64,000 nt of DNA from an uncultured Kordia sp. (GCF_947496985.1 NZ_CANMEZ010000012.1:102672-166671), one strand, 5' to 3'. Numbered from the stretch's first letter, positions 45,891-55,675 are shown. Numbers and translations are program-made. Notes: generated by a model from the sequence alone, not told the origin.

Positions 45891-46309
45891 ATCCAAGCTT
45901 GGAAACTTTCGGCAATTTTTCCAAATGAATACTTATCAGGGTATTCTTCATAATATTCACAATCCAATCGATATACAGGAGGATTGTCACCTTCATCTAA
46001 ATGGAAATAATAAAATGTGTTCGCATCAGTAGCAATCACCCAAAAAGGTTTTTTAATTAAGTGACTAAGCTTGAATTCTTTTAGTAATTTTTGAGCTTGT
46101 TGTTGTCTTTCTTCTTCATAATCAAAATCAAAACTTTGGGGAATTGCTCTACAGAAATCTCCTGACACAAATAAGAACTCTTTATAGGCTTTAGGATAAT
46201 TAATACTATACTTTGATTGAATTCCTGAAATTTTGTCTATTTCTAAACCTCGTCCTCTTTTATATTTTTCCTTCCATAATTGAAGGTTATTCATATACAT
46301 AGTTTCCAT
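45845..46309 (-). CDS. SMI1/KNR4 (SUKH) family immunity protein 2
   Basis: 154 residues with the same SUKH blocks as copy 1 (ISGIQSKYSINYPKAYKEFLFVSG, KKPFWVIATDANTFYYFHLDEGDNPPVYRLD). Copies 1 and 2 agree over roughly the last 80 residues but differ in most of the first 70, as expected if the N-terminal half sets toxin specificity or if gene conversion homogenised the 3' half. It lies 97 bp after SUKH copy 3 in transcription order; that gap has no coding remnant I can identify. Confidence 0.85.
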   Translation of the reverse strand: METMYMNNLQLWKEKYKRGRGLEIDKISGIQSKYSINYPKAYKEFLFVSGDFCRAIPQSFDFDYEEERQQQAQKLLKEFKLSHLIKKPFWVIATDANTFYYFHLDEGDNPPVYRLDCEYYEEYPDKYSFGKIAESFQAWIEKGIEYYEMDPANK

Positions 46310-46406
46310 AATTATATTTTCACCTTGTGCTAAAATAAATTTAACAAAATTTTCATCATATACTTAGCTCTTTTTTACAAAGATTACAAGTTGATATTAT
46401 TGAAGT

Positions 46407-46886
46407 TTATTTATCATATTTAGGATCATAGTCATCAATAGCTTGTTCTACATATTCAGAAAAGCTATCAGCTATTTTTCCAAAAGCTTCTTTCGGATCG
46501 TCCTCATAATTTTCAACGTCCAAACCATACACTGGTGGATTATCTCCTTCATCAAAAAATATGAAGTTGATGTATAAAGAACCATATATTTCTCCAATAA
46601 TCCAGAAGTCTTTTTTGATTACATGCTCTATATTATATTCTTTTAAGTTGGCTTTTGCTAATTCATAATATTCCTCTAAGTAAAACAATTCAATAGAAAG
46701 GCCAGAAACTGAGATAGGTCTAAATCCTTTACCTGCTAATAGGCTATATTCTTTATAAGCCTTTGGAAATTGAATATTTAATTTTTGTTCAAAATTTTCT
46801 ATTTCAGTTATCGAAATACCAGAACTATCTTTTATGTCATTTTTAATTAGATATTCATCTAATTTTTGCATGAATGTTATTTCCAT
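46407..46886 (-). CDS. SMI1/KNR4 (SUKH) family immunity protein 3, cognate to 763-aa effector
   Basis: 159 residues of SUKH fold: ITEIENFEQKLNIQFPKAYKEYSLLAG, IKKDFWIIGEIYGSLYINFIFFDEGDNPPVYGLD, AFGKIADSFSEYVEQAIDDYD. It starts 2 bp after the stop of the 763-aa effector, the usual toxin-immunity spacing and identical to that between the orphan fragment and SUKH gene 1. It is therefore the most likely specific immunity protein of the effector. It has diverged clearly from copies 1 and 2. Confidence 0.87.
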   Translation of the reverse strand: MEITFMQKLDEYLIKNDIKDSSGISITEIENFEQKLNIQFPKAYKEYSLLAGKGFRPISVSGLSIELFYLEEYYELAKANLKEYNIEHVIKKDFWIIGEIYGSLYINFIFFDEGDNPPVYGLDVENYEDDPKEAFGKIADSFSEYVEQAIDDYDPKYDK

Positions 46887-46888
46887 AG

Positions 46889-49180
46889 TTATTTGTTGTT
46901 TTGATTTATAAATTTAATGTAATCATTATTACCTGCGACAGGTATTCTTCTTTTAGATACGTCATCAAAAAAGACAGGTCTTTTTACATCAAAAGTAGCT
47001 TTAGGATAAATAATAGCTCTACTGATGATATCTCTTTTACAAATATTACAAGGGTCATAAGTGGTAAGATATTTAAAACGAATATCTAAATCTTTGATGT
47101 CTAATCCAAATTCAGTAGCTACTTGCGCAATATCTTCATCTTGTAATGAGGTGATTTTTATTTCTGAGTCATTATTTCTATTTTCTATTTTTGTTTTTGG
47201 GTCAGTATCTTTCATGAATTTTATATCAACTTTTTCAGTTGATTGGCCTATTCCTTTATTATCAGGAATGAGGTCTTTCTTGGAGGCACTTGCAATATAA
47301 TCATCTCTATGAAATATTCTTTCACCATTATACCAGATTTCCATTTCACTTTTTGCGATATTTGTGCCTTTAGCTTTTCCTGTTTTAAATTTATCTAAAT
47401 CCTTTACTTCTTCCAGCGAAAGTTCTGATTTCTTAATTCTTTTTGCTATTTCCCCATTATACCAATGGTTTTTTACTTTTCTGTAATTAAGACCAGCCCG
47501 TTTCTTTTGATAAAGCTTTCTGGCACTGTGTAGCTTAACTTCAATTTTCTGAAGATTTTTGTTGGTCTTCCTAAATTTATTTCTTTTACTATATTGTTTG
47601 TTTTTTGCTCTTGCTATCTCAGTATTTAAAATATTTTCATTATTATTTATTTTATTTAAATATTTTTCAGCATCATTTTTGTTTGTAAAACGCTTTAATT
47701 CTAGATTGTAGGATTTTACAATAATCAAATTTTCATTAAGTAATTCTCCTGTTTTTAAATCTAGATCAACCTCAATAGTAGTTTTTACTTCAATTTCTAT
47801 TCCTTTTTTATTTAATGATTCTATTGATTTTTTATCAAAAAAAGGAACTTTTATTTTTTCAGTTACTTCATCAAGTTTGTTATTTATAAACTCTTTTGTT
47901 TTCGTGAAATTTTTAACAATTCTTCCCACTCCTTTAGCAAATCCAATAATTTCTAAAGCAATTTCAAATATCTTTGGAATGAATAGTCCAAATTCATAAG
48001 CATTCTTGTAAGCTTCACCACCAATTAAAAAAGCAAATAATTTACTGAGTTTTTTAGAAATGATTTCTCCTATTTTCTCCCAACTAAGTTCGGCTAAAAA
48101 CTTATCAATGGCTTTGGTGATTGCCACTTGATTTTGATAATTGAGTAACCCTATCAAGCCACCAACACCATCTACTATACTAGCTATGAAATCAATAATA
48201 CCGTTAATAAAACCAATAATATATGCATTGTATAGTTTTATAATATGATCAATGTTTTCCTGTATACTTTTAAATGCTCCAATAATTGTGTTTTTAAACC
48301 ATATAATAATATCGTTTATCACATTAATTCCTCCATCTATGATAGCCTCTGCAAATTGTTGTTCTTTCTCGGAACCTTCATGTTTAGGTAAATTCAGTGT
48401 ACCTAAATCGTTAACTAACATAGCATCCATTGTTACAGCAAATGCATTTGTCATATATGATTGACCAGAAAATAATGGATTGTATTTTGTATTGGCATAA
48501 GGAATATCTTTGTATTGTAATACAGCAATATTAGGATTCCAAGTTTCTTGCCCTAACTTAAATCCTCTGATGTAATCTGCTACAGCTCCAAATACTTGAT
48601 CAGAAATATATCCAGTTGTGTTAGATAAATCTACAACACCTAACCGTATACACATTAAAAAAACTTGATGCATTAACTCTAATGCGTTGGGAGGTGTATA
48701 GTTTTTAACTGCAACATACTTTCGTAAGTGTTCTTCTAGTAAAGTTAAAATATCATTTCTGTCAAAATCATATTTTTGTTTATTAATATCCATCCATTCT
48801 GCTAAATCATGAATAATGTCCTTAGCAATACTTTTGTCTACTATTAACTTTTCTAAAATATTTTCACTAAGTGTTATCCCTAATGGTTCTAAATCATCAA
48901 ATTTAATACCCGAAAGATCCAATCTAGAGACTTTAGTCCTCAGAATTTCCTTTTCGCTTTTTTTACGAACATACAAATATAAATGGTTATCCTTTTTCGG
49001 TCTTTTCCTTAAAACTTCAAATGCATCTTGATTATGTACAATATGAATCTCGAAATGCATTTTTAAATTTTTAGAAAGAAAATTAGTTGTTACTTTTTCT
49101 TCCAAATCTTGCTTTTCTGCAAAAAACGATTTTTTTCCCAATGGACTTATATAGCCCATTTTTTGTGTGAGTTTACTCAT
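46889..49180 (-). CDS. polymorphic-toxin-type effector with putative C-terminal deaminase
   Basis: 763 residues, no signal peptide. Residues 1-270 form an unknown domain; about 270-425 is glycine-rich and strongly hydrophobic (IINDIIIWFKNTIIGAFKSI, IIGFINGIIDFIASIVDGVGGLIGLL) and may insert into a membrane; 430-600 is charged and coiled. The C-terminus carries D671-S672-E673 in NNDSEIKI and P710-C711-N-I-C714 in TYDPCNICKRDI, the [H/C/D]xE and PCxxC zinc motifs of deaminase toxins. Its stop lies 2 bp before an SUKH immunity gene and its start 3 bp after the 195-aa gene. Deamination of nucleic-acid bases is inferred; the D in place of H at the first motif is unusual. Confidence 0.72.
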   Translation of the reverse strand: MSKLTQKMGYISPLGKKSFFAEKQDLEEKVTTNFLSKNLKMHFEIHIVHNQDAFEVLRKRPKKDNHLYLYVRKKSEKEILRTKVSRLDLSGIKFDDLEPLGITLSENILEKLIVDKSIAKDIIHDLAEWMDINKQKYDFDRNDILTLLEEHLRKYVAVKNYTPPNALELMHQVFLMCIRLGVVDLSNTTGYISDQVFGAVADYIRGFKLGQETWNPNIAVLQYKDIPYANTKYNPLFSGQSYMTNAFAVTMDAMLVNDLGTLNLPKHEGSEKEQQFAEAIIDGGINVINDIIIWFKNTIIGAFKSIQENIDHIIKLYNAYIIGFINGIIDFIASIVDGVGGLIGLLNYQNQVAITKAIDKFLAELSWEKIGEIISKKLSKLFAFLIGGEAYKNAYEFGLFIPKIFEIALEIIGFAKGVGRIVKNFTKTKEFINNKLDEVTEKIKVPFFDKKSIESLNKKGIEIEVKTTIEVDLDLKTGELLNENLIIVKSYNLELKRFTNKNDAEKYLNKINNNENILNTEIARAKNKQYSKRNKFRKTNKNLQKIEVKLHSARKLYQKKRAGLNYRKVKNHWYNGEIAKRIKKSELSLEEVKDLDKFKTGKAKGTNIAKSEMEIWYNGERIFHRDDYIASASKKDLIPDNKGIGQSTEKVDIKFMKDTDPKTKIENRNNDSEIKITSLQDEDIAQVATEFGLDIKDLDIRFKYLTTYDPCNICKRDIISRAIIYPKATFDVKRPVFFDDVSKRRIPVAGNNDYIKFINQNNK

Positions 49181-49183
49181 GGG

Positions 49184-49771
49184 CTATACAATTAAAAATC
49201 CATCTTGATTATTTCCATAGAAGCTAGTGGCATCATCAATTGCTTCAAAACTTACGATACAGTTTCCTATAACATTAAAATCTTTCCAATTGACTCCAGA
49301 TAGTGTAATTCCTTTGATAGCTAATGCTCCAATAATGGCTTCATCTATTTCCGAAGCAATATCAACTTCATATCGAGTTTCATCTAACTTGTTGGGATTA
49401 GAAATATTTGTATTGAGCGTTTTAAAAACAACTACAATCGTATGATTATCTACCTCAATAGATTCATCATACGGATTGGGTACTTGCAATGCTTTGAGAG
49501 TAAACTGTCCGTTCTTCTGTAATATCTTTACAAGTATACTGTCTTTATTTAGTTCATAGGAAGCAATATTATTTACTGCAATGAGTGCTTCTACACTTTT
49601 GGTGTCATCTTTTTGCAAATAATCGGAAACCATATCAAAGCTTACACTTTTGTTTCTAAATGTAGAGTAATCGTCTATAACATCTATTTCCAACGGTATT
49701 CCTGCATTAATTGCATGGACTCTATCTTCTTTTGACAAGTTTTTATGTACTATAATTGTTGCTATTTTCAT
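49184..49771 (-). CDS. conserved component of toxin island, unknown function
   Basis: 195 residues, no signal peptide or transmembrane segment. Alternating strand-like segments (IATIIVHKNL, DSILVKILQKNGQFTLKALQVPN, HTIVVVFKTL) with a C-terminal part SGVNWKDFNVIGNCIVSFEAIDDATSFYG. I do not recognise the family. Its stop is 3 bp before the 763-aa effector, so it is a chaperone, adaptor or structural partner by position. The upstream beta-helix gene ends 50 bp away. Confidence 0.6.
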   Translation of the reverse strand: MKIATIIVHKNLSKEDRVHAINAGIPLEIDVIDDYSTFRNKSVSFDMVSDYLQKDDTKSVEALIAVNNIASYELNKDSILVKILQKNGQFTLKALQVPNPYDESIEVDNHTIVVVFKTLNTNISNPNKLDETRYEVDIASEIDEAIIGALAIKGITLSGVNWKDFNVIGNCIVSFEAIDDATSFYGNNQDGFLIV

Positions 49772-49821
49772 GTGTCTGTTTTTTTATTTAATAAAATGCG
49801 CTTATGACAACATTTTAAAAA

Positions 49822-51162
49822 TTAGTATGTGTTTGTAGTTTCCGTAATTAGTATAGCTTCCGTATTTGTATTTCCAGTAATAGTGGTATTGAGTACCGCA
49901 TTGGTTTTAAGCCCACCTGCTGTAAATTGTTTATATGAAACTCCTATAGGGTTTGCTGTGGAATATTTTGTTACTAAATCACTACCTGGTATTTTATGTA
50001 AAATGGTATTGTGTCCTTTTAGCTCTAAAATAGGCGTTGTAAAACTTGTATGGGTTTCAATAGCACATAAGCCTCCTTGTTCAATTTCTACTAGACAATC
50101 CTTGAGTACAATCTTTTTTTCCGGACTGTGAATTGATGCAATTCCTCCATGTAATATGAGATGCATTTTGGTAAATGTAATATCAGCGCCTATTCTTGCT
50201 ATTTTAAGTAGTGCTTCTAAAGAATGTCCTGAAAAATTGAGTGTTCCCTGAAAGGTTCCAAATGATTTTGCATTGTGTTTGCATACAATATCTACCGTCC
50301 CGCCGCTAGAAGACATTTCCGTTAAGTTTCCTGCTGATGTAGGTAAACATTCCCCAAAGAGTATTTTTGCTCTTTTCCCCGGTAAGGATACTTTTAATAA
50401 CATTAATTTTCCAGTGGAAGTCGCGGTGTCAAAATCTATAAGGTTATAGCCATTTCCTTGGCTATTAAGCACCATATTACCTTCGGCAGCAATATTACCG
50501 ATAAACTCATTGAAGGAAGAAGGGCTATAGCTTCTAAACACATTTCCATATCCTTTTACCAAATTGTATTTAATTTTAATTTCTCTTGCGGTAATAAAGC
50601 GTTGTGAAAACCCTCCAAAACCATTTCTCCGAGTATCTATCACATCACAAAATCCATAAAAATTCATGTTTCCATGCGCAATAAAATTTTCTGAATGATT
50701 TTTTAGGGTAAGAAATTCTCCTTTTATAATGAAGTTGAACATATTCCCTATAGTTTCATTTAAATGCGCATTCAGATTATTTGAAAAATCAATCGTTACG
50801 CTATAATTTTCCGTATCTATAATAATATTTCGCTCAGGGATCAGTGTATTCCATTCATAAACACCTTCGTTTACAAATTTTAAAACCAAGTATGGGTGAT
50901 TGATTGTAGCATTCTCTCTTGGATTTTGCTCATTGAATGTTGTAATAGCAGCATCGATGGTCTTAAATGGATTTGCTCTACTTTCTATTTTTGCAGAGGC
51001 ATTGTCACCATTCACAACATCTATAAAAACAGTTCCAATAAATGTGCTAGAGCCATCTTTTTCTTTATGGACAAAGCTATCAATTAAGTCTGCAAACTGA
51101 GCTTCAGTTGGAAAATCTCCAGCCTCAAAATAGCTTTTTAGTATATCTATATTTTGTATCAT
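49822..51162 (-). CDS. beta-helix protein with phage-tail-fibre-like N-terminus
   Basis: 446 residues. Residues 1-33 (MIQNIDILKSYFEAGDFPT, AQFADLIDSFVHKE) resemble the attachment leader LK-S-F-G-PT-AQF-LLDSF-HK that begins many Bacteroidetes phage tail fibre and collar proteins. The body (about 45-446) opens with NGDNASAKIESRANPFKTIDAAI, the usual entry of a right-handed beta-helix, followed by many short strand turns. It has no signal peptide, as for a tail part. Adhesin or receptor-binding fibre of a toxin carrier is inferred. Confidence 0.68.
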   Translation of the reverse strand: MIQNIDILKSYFEAGDFPTEAQFADLIDSFVHKEKDGSSTFIGTVFIDVVNGDNASAKIESRANPFKTIDAAITTFNEQNPRENATINHPYLVLKFVNEGVYEWNTLIPERNIIIDTENYSVTIDFSNNLNAHLNETIGNMFNFIIKGEFLTLKNHSENFIAHGNMNFYGFCDVIDTRRNGFGGFSQRFITAREIKIKYNLVKGYGNVFRSYSPSSFNEFIGNIAAEGNMVLNSQGNGYNLIDFDTATSTGKLMLLKVSLPGKRAKILFGECLPTSAGNLTEMSSSGGTVDIVCKHNAKSFGTFQGTLNFSGHSLEALLKIARIGADITFTKMHLILHGGIASIHSPEKKIVLKDCLVEIEQGGLCAIETHTSFTTPILELKGHNTILHKIPGSDLVTKYSTANPIGVSYKQFTAGGLKTNAVLNTTITGNTNTEAILITETTNTY

Positions 51163-51237
51163 CTTTTTTAAATTTATATGTGTTAAAAAATGGTAGCTAA
51201 AGAGGAATCGCTATTTTCGATTCCTCTTTTCTACTTT

Positions 51238-54200
51238 TTATGATGATACGACAAACTTTCCGATACCTCCTACTGTTGGACCTTCATCTCCACCGATTAA
51301 ATCGGTACTCATTTGTATAGGATTGCCTTCTTGATTTTCTGCACAATAACAAGGTAATCCGCTTTCTTTTAGAACTGCAGAATCTGCTTGTAAAATGGTT
51401 AATGATGTAGGAATACGTGATTCCCAAGTTCCTTCTATAGTTCCTTCTATAGTTTGCATTTCTTCTGAAATTGACAAGTATAAATCATCATCTTGATCGA
51501 TTACCAATCCTTGTCCATTCCAAATCTCTCCTGTTTCCATATACCAATTGACAGCTTCTTCAAATCCAGGGCGTACAGGAACAACAGCGCGCGCCATACC
51601 AGATTGTAAAAAGGCTTGAAATAATGGATCGGCAGCATCTGTTTCTTGAAATAAAGAAGTCCAATCTTTTTCACTTGCATAGAAATAAGGATAGAAAATG
51701 TATGCCATAATATCCCAATCAAAAGCTTGTTCAAAGAATTTTACGGTCGAAGCATGTACTTCTAACCCTGATTTTTTTATAACTTTGGCTACTCCAGTAG
51801 TAGCATCTACACTTGTGTAGTTGTTTTTAGCAAGTGAATGCCCTTTTTGCTCTGTAAGTAACTCAATAGCAATACGTTTTATTTCTCTTTTTTCTAAACT
51901 TCTATTCAATAATGGATTAAAGCTAATTCTCTCATTATTTACATCTTGAATTACTTCATTGGCTTGTTGTGCTTCATTATATTCTTGGACTTTTCTATCA
52001 TACGCTTCTATAATAGCTCTGTAAGTTTCATTTTGCCATTGTTGTTTTGCTTCTTGAGATAATGTACAAATTACTTCTACAGTAGCATTGACTCCAAGAT
52101 AATTGATAGCAAAGAATGAGAGCGCCAATTCTCCAGAGAATTCTTTAAAAATACTTCCTGATTGTGGTGTTAATGCAACAGCATTGTGATATAACTCATT
52201 TACATTATGAAATACTTGATTTCCAACAGTTACACTTATTCCTTGACCAGAAACTACATCTCCATCATGCATTCCTGATGCATGTACAGTTGCTCCTGTA
52301 GTATAATATCCTTCAGGAATAGAAAGTGTTTTATTCTCTGAATGTGTTTCGTGTCCATTATCAACGGAGTGTCCTGCATATTCAAAAGATTCATTTATGC
52401 GAATTGTATCCGAAGGTTTTGGCGATACTTCTGCTCCGTAATGAGCAGCTATTTCCTGATAATTGCTTTCATCAATATCTGTAACGCCATCTATTTCAAA
52501 TAAAACAGCTGGATGTACAGGAGCTTCTGGAACAATAGCGCCAGAAACGTTTTCATCATTTTCTAGTTGTTTATAAATAGCTTCTTTAAAAAATTTAGAT
52601 GGTTCTGGAATTGCAAATTCATACATCAATCGCTTTCCGTAGTTTACTAAGGAGTTTTTATAAATTTTATCAACCCAACGATAGACTCCAGTAACATTAG
52701 CATTCCCCTTGGTATTGTCATACCCATGAATGTTTTTCTGTTCAAATTCTTTTAAGATACGCGTAGTACGCTTCGTGCTTATTTTTTGTACAATACGTTC
52801 CATAGCACGTTCCGTTACTTCTTGCGCGTGTGTTTGTGCTTGTGAATTAGAATCGGAAATAGAACTAGATGAAGAGAAGTCTGCAAAAGAATCTACTCTA
52901 AAATCTCTACCAGCAATTTTCCCATTTACTCCTGCACTAGCTCCATATCCTTCTGATTGATCTTCATTAAGAACTGTAGCTATTTCACTCTGCATTTCAT
53001 TACGTTCTGTAGTGGTTGTATCAGTAAGGTTTTCTACTTCACGTTCTTCTGTGCGCTCATTTGTAATATCTACACTATTCAAACTACGAGTTTCACGTTC
53101 TTTATATTCACGCGCCATCACATTTTCAATATGAGATACTTCTCCTGGTACATAACAGCATACTTCTTGTTCTACACGTCTAAAATCAGCAATCCCTAAC
53201 TTACTTACTCCATATATACGATTAGTATTCACAGAAGCGTCTGGAGTTTCATTTTTTATAGAGATACAACTTTTAAAGTTGAATCGTAATCTTGCTCCAG
53301 CAATGGATTTAGCGGAAAATTCATAGGTAATTCCATTACTGAGTGTCAATTCTCCACTAAACTCTATTTCAATACCTTCACCTCTTATAATTGGATCGAA
53401 CTCAAAGAAGACATTAATGTATTCTGAACCGCTCAGCATATTCTGAAAAGAAAGTCCATTTAGTATGTTTCCATTTGAGGTGTATTGAAGCTGAACATTA
53501 GCATCTGTTACTGTAATTCCTGATTCATCTACTCCTAATATCATACTAACTCCATGTTTTCCTGTCGGTAGTTTAGTATCGATAGCTGTAAAACAAAAAG
53601 GTGTTACTTTAGTATCAGAAACATTTAATGTAGCGCCACGAAGGCTTACTTTTTTAGCTCTACTTGTTTTATTGTATGTGCCAATTGTTTTATAATTTTC
53701 CTTTTTTTCTTTGCCAATAGCAGTATAAACTTCTTGGAATGTTTCTAATTGATCCCAGCCTTGCGACCTTATAATATCTAGAGAGGTATCTGAAATTTTA
53801 TCTTTCAGATAATTTTCAGTAATCGGAGTTGTTTTTTGAAAACTAAAAGCTGGTAATTGTAAATCAGGATAGGTTTTAATTCTTGAAATTACATTTCCAT
53901 TTTCATCTTTTTGCTCGATAATAGTTGGCGTTGCTTCATCAATAAGTATTTGTACTTCTTGTTGATGTTTTTTAAGTGTATTGTCATACAACTCTTGTTG
54001 TTCTTTAGTATATGTTTTCTCAACTTTACTAAGTTCGGCATTAAGTATTTTGTATTGTTCAATATGTTGTTTCGCAAGAAATGAATCTGCCAATCCTTGC
54101 AATTTCTTCATAGAAGGAGATACTTTTGCTGAAGTATACTGTGTTACATCTGCAAAAAGAACCTTGGAAATTACAACACTAGCATGTGCACGACGCGTAA

Positions 54201-54711
54201 ATTCTTTATCCTGATCTTCTGAAAAAGTGTGCTCGCTAGTTACTGTAGTCGATAACGCGGTGAAAGCCTTTAAAAACTTATTTGCAATAAGTAGTTGAAT
54301 ACAAGCTTCTCTCACATATACTGAAGTTTTATTTACAGTTTGATAAATCAAGTTTTCCCAAACAAGTAATTCATTTTCCTCTATTAGTACTTCAACATTT
54401 TGAATGTTTTCTATAATTGTCACAAAAGAAAGCATATTCTTGTTGCGCATCAACCAGTAAGAAAAATCATATAATTTTTCAAAACGAGAACGCACTTCCG
54501 TTTTGGTCTTAAAGCTTGAAAAATTTGAGCTAACAGTAGCTAGCGCAACTTCTTTTTCTTCTTCTATTACATTTTTTACAGCTTCATAAAAAGCACTTTG
54601 AGTTTTATTGGGATGAAATACAAATCCTGGTTCTTTGTCTTGTGTTGCAATAAGTTGAGGATTTCGTAAGGTAACGAAATTGAATAATTGATTTTTAACT
54701 AGTGTTCTCAT
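51238..54711 (-). CDS. 1157-aa large structural-like protein of toxin island
   Basis: 1157 residues with no signal peptide and no family I recognise. Visible parts: helical N-terminus (1-200); coiled coil about 215-260 (EQYKILNAELSKVEKTYTK); beta-rich 350-480; CCY at 518-520; a long charged, Thr/Glu-rich coil 528-660 (VMAREYKERETRSLNSVDIT, TTTERNEMQSEIATV) interrupted by a Gly/Ser stretch 585-620; second beta domain 770-890; acidic C-terminus with a CYC motif at 1121-1123. First gene of the island by transcription order. It could be a carrier, baseplate-like or pore protein; this is only by position. Confidence 0.6.
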   Translation of the reverse strand: MRTLVKNQLFNFVTLRNPQLIATQDKEPGFVFHPNKTQSAFYEAVKNVIEEEKEVALATVSSNFSSFKTKTEVRSRFEKLYDFSYWLMRNKNMLSFVTIIENIQNVEVLIEENELLVWENLIYQTVNKTSVYVREACIQLLIANKFLKAFTALSTTVTSEHTFSEDQDKEFTRRAHASVVISKVLFADVTQYTSAKVSPSMKKLQGLADSFLAKQHIEQYKILNAELSKVEKTYTKEQQELYDNTLKKHQQEVQILIDEATPTIIEQKDENGNVISRIKTYPDLQLPAFSFQKTTPITENYLKDKISDTSLDIIRSQGWDQLETFQEVYTAIGKEKKENYKTIGTYNKTSRAKKVSLRGATLNVSDTKVTPFCFTAIDTKLPTGKHGVSMILGVDESGITVTDANVQLQYTSNGNILNGLSFQNMLSGSEYINVFFEFDPIIRGEGIEIEFSGELTLSNGITYEFSAKSIAGARLRFNFKSCISIKNETPDASVNTNRIYGVSKLGIADFRRVEQEVCCYVPGEVSHIENVMAREYKERETRSLNSVDITNERTEEREVENLTDTTTTERNEMQSEIATVLNEDQSEGYGASAGVNGKIAGRDFRVDSFADFSSSSSISDSNSQAQTHAQEVTERAMERIVQKISTKRTTRILKEFEQKNIHGYDNTKGNANVTGVYRWVDKIYKNSLVNYGKRLMYEFAIPEPSKFFKEAIYKQLENDENVSGAIVPEAPVHPAVLFEIDGVTDIDESNYQEIAAHYGAEVSPKPSDTIRINESFEYAGHSVDNGHETHSENKTLSIPEGYYTTGATVHASGMHDGDVVSGQGISVTVGNQVFHNVNELYHNAVALTPQSGSIFKEFSGELALSFFAINYLGVNATVEVICTLSQEAKQQWQNETYRAIIEAYDRKVQEYNEAQQANEVIQDVNNERISFNPLLNRSLEKREIKRIAIELLTEQKGHSLAKNNYTSVDATTGVAKVIKKSGLEVHASTVKFFEQAFDWDIMAYIFYPYFYASEKDWTSLFQETDAADPLFQAFLQSGMARAVVPVRPGFEEAVNWYMETGEIWNGQGLVIDQDDDLYLSISEEMQTIEGTIEGTWESRIPTSLTILQADSAVLKESGLPCYCAENQEGNPIQMSTDLIGGDEGPTVGGIGKFVVSS

Positions 54712-55245
54712 ATATAAATATTAAATTAAAATGTTCTTAAAAATTGGACATACCTATCCTGTTCTCGAATAATTCATGATTATTCAGATTAAAATTGTGG
54801 CTGTATTTTTTTAGGTATAAGGGTGCGGCGGGTTGAATTCTTATCGAATATAGAAACAAAAACTGATATTTATACCGGATATTATATAAGCGTAACTAAT
54901 AATTAATAAGCGTAACGTTTTAGCTAAAAATTATGTTAATTTTTTATCTTCATTAACACTAAGAGAAATTCTAACTAGCTTATGAATTGATTGTTTTCAA
55001 CTCTTATGTGATAAAAAAGTGAATTATTGTTACATATAAACTGTATTTTTTGAATTTCTCCTGTAGTTACAGTAAGTTTTATTTAGAGAAAAAATCGTTC
55101 TATAATTATTGGATATTGTTGAAAAAGTTATATTAAAAACTTCAAAGTAGTTGTAAGGTTATGCATATACAATCTAAATTAATTTTATCATTAGAGATAA
55201 CAGATTGAGTATAAAACCAAAATGTTTTAGGAAAGACATTAAAAA
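54712..55245. other. AT-rich intergenic region upstream of the toxin island
   Basis: About 530 bp without a credible gene on either strand. It must contain the promoter of the minus-strand toxin operon, but I see no perfect TAnnTTTG copy on that strand. Many short A/T runs; no tandem repeat. Confidence 0.5.
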
Positions 55246-55271
55246 AAGCCCTCACATTTATGTGAAGGCTT
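55246..55271 (-). terminator. hairpin terminator
   Basis: Stem AAGCC-C-TCACA (55246-55256) with TGTGA-A-GGCTT (55261-55271), one internal mismatch, preceded by seven As that would be a U-tract on the minus strand. Its cognate gene is not clear, since genes to its right are on the plus strand; it may be left from a lost minus-strand gene. Confidence 0.6.
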
Positions 55272-55290
55272 GATTTACTTAGTAGCCCCA

Positions 55291-55380
55291 ATGTTTCCAA
55301 AATCGAACTTTTTGATTGAAGATTTGAAGGCTATCAGTCAATTTGCAGAAGAACATAACGCATTATTAATCGCTTCCTAA
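55291..55380 (+). pseudogene. 29-codon remnant with gene-like composition
   Basis: MFPKSNFLIEDLKAISQF, then AEEHNALLIAS and TAA. Composition and codon use look coding but it is too short for a protein and begins beside the hairpin. It stops 10 bp before the next ORF, in another frame. Probably the trimmed tail of a lost gene. Confidence 0.35.
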
Positions 55381-55390
55381 AACATTGATA

Positions 55391-55675
55391 ATGCAACAAG
55401 ACCACAACAAAACAGCAGCATTTCAAAATTGGAGTAGTTACTTTATCATTAAAGATAGCATTCCACAGAAAGTTTCTCGTCCTTATATACTAAGTGAAGA
55501 TCGTTTACAGATGTTAAAACGATATAGAAGTTATATAAATAACTATAACGATCTAGTAAAAGAGCATAATAAAGATATCGTAGCCTATAATAAGAAGGTT
55601 AAAGATTTTATAGCAACAAATAATCTACAACAACATTCGGTTATTGCTAAATCTAATTTTGAAAACAAAGAGTAA
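55391..55675 (+). pseudogene. 94-codon ORF in frame with the downstream 396-aa gene
   Basis: 94 codons from ATG 55391 (a TTG 6 bp upstream gives two more). Helical, with a coiled-coil stretch YINNYNDLVKEHNKDIVAYN and no motif. The TAA at 55673 is the only stop between it and the start of the 396-aa ORF at 55745, which is in the same frame, and the 23 codons between (WLAIQDYNALVESTNGN) also read like protein. A nonsense mutation splitting one gene is likely; two separate genes cannot be excluded. Confidence 0.5.

Noticed and set aside
45733..45996. 87-codon ORF on the minus strand between SUKH genes
   Set aside because: It is an out-of-frame reading of SUKH gene 2 and the terminator; the real remnant is the 41-codon frame at 45675-45800.
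52957..53199. Antisense ORFs inside the 1157-aa gene
   Set aside because: Antisense shadows of a long coding frame, rich in Phe/Ile/Cys and without RBS or homology signals.
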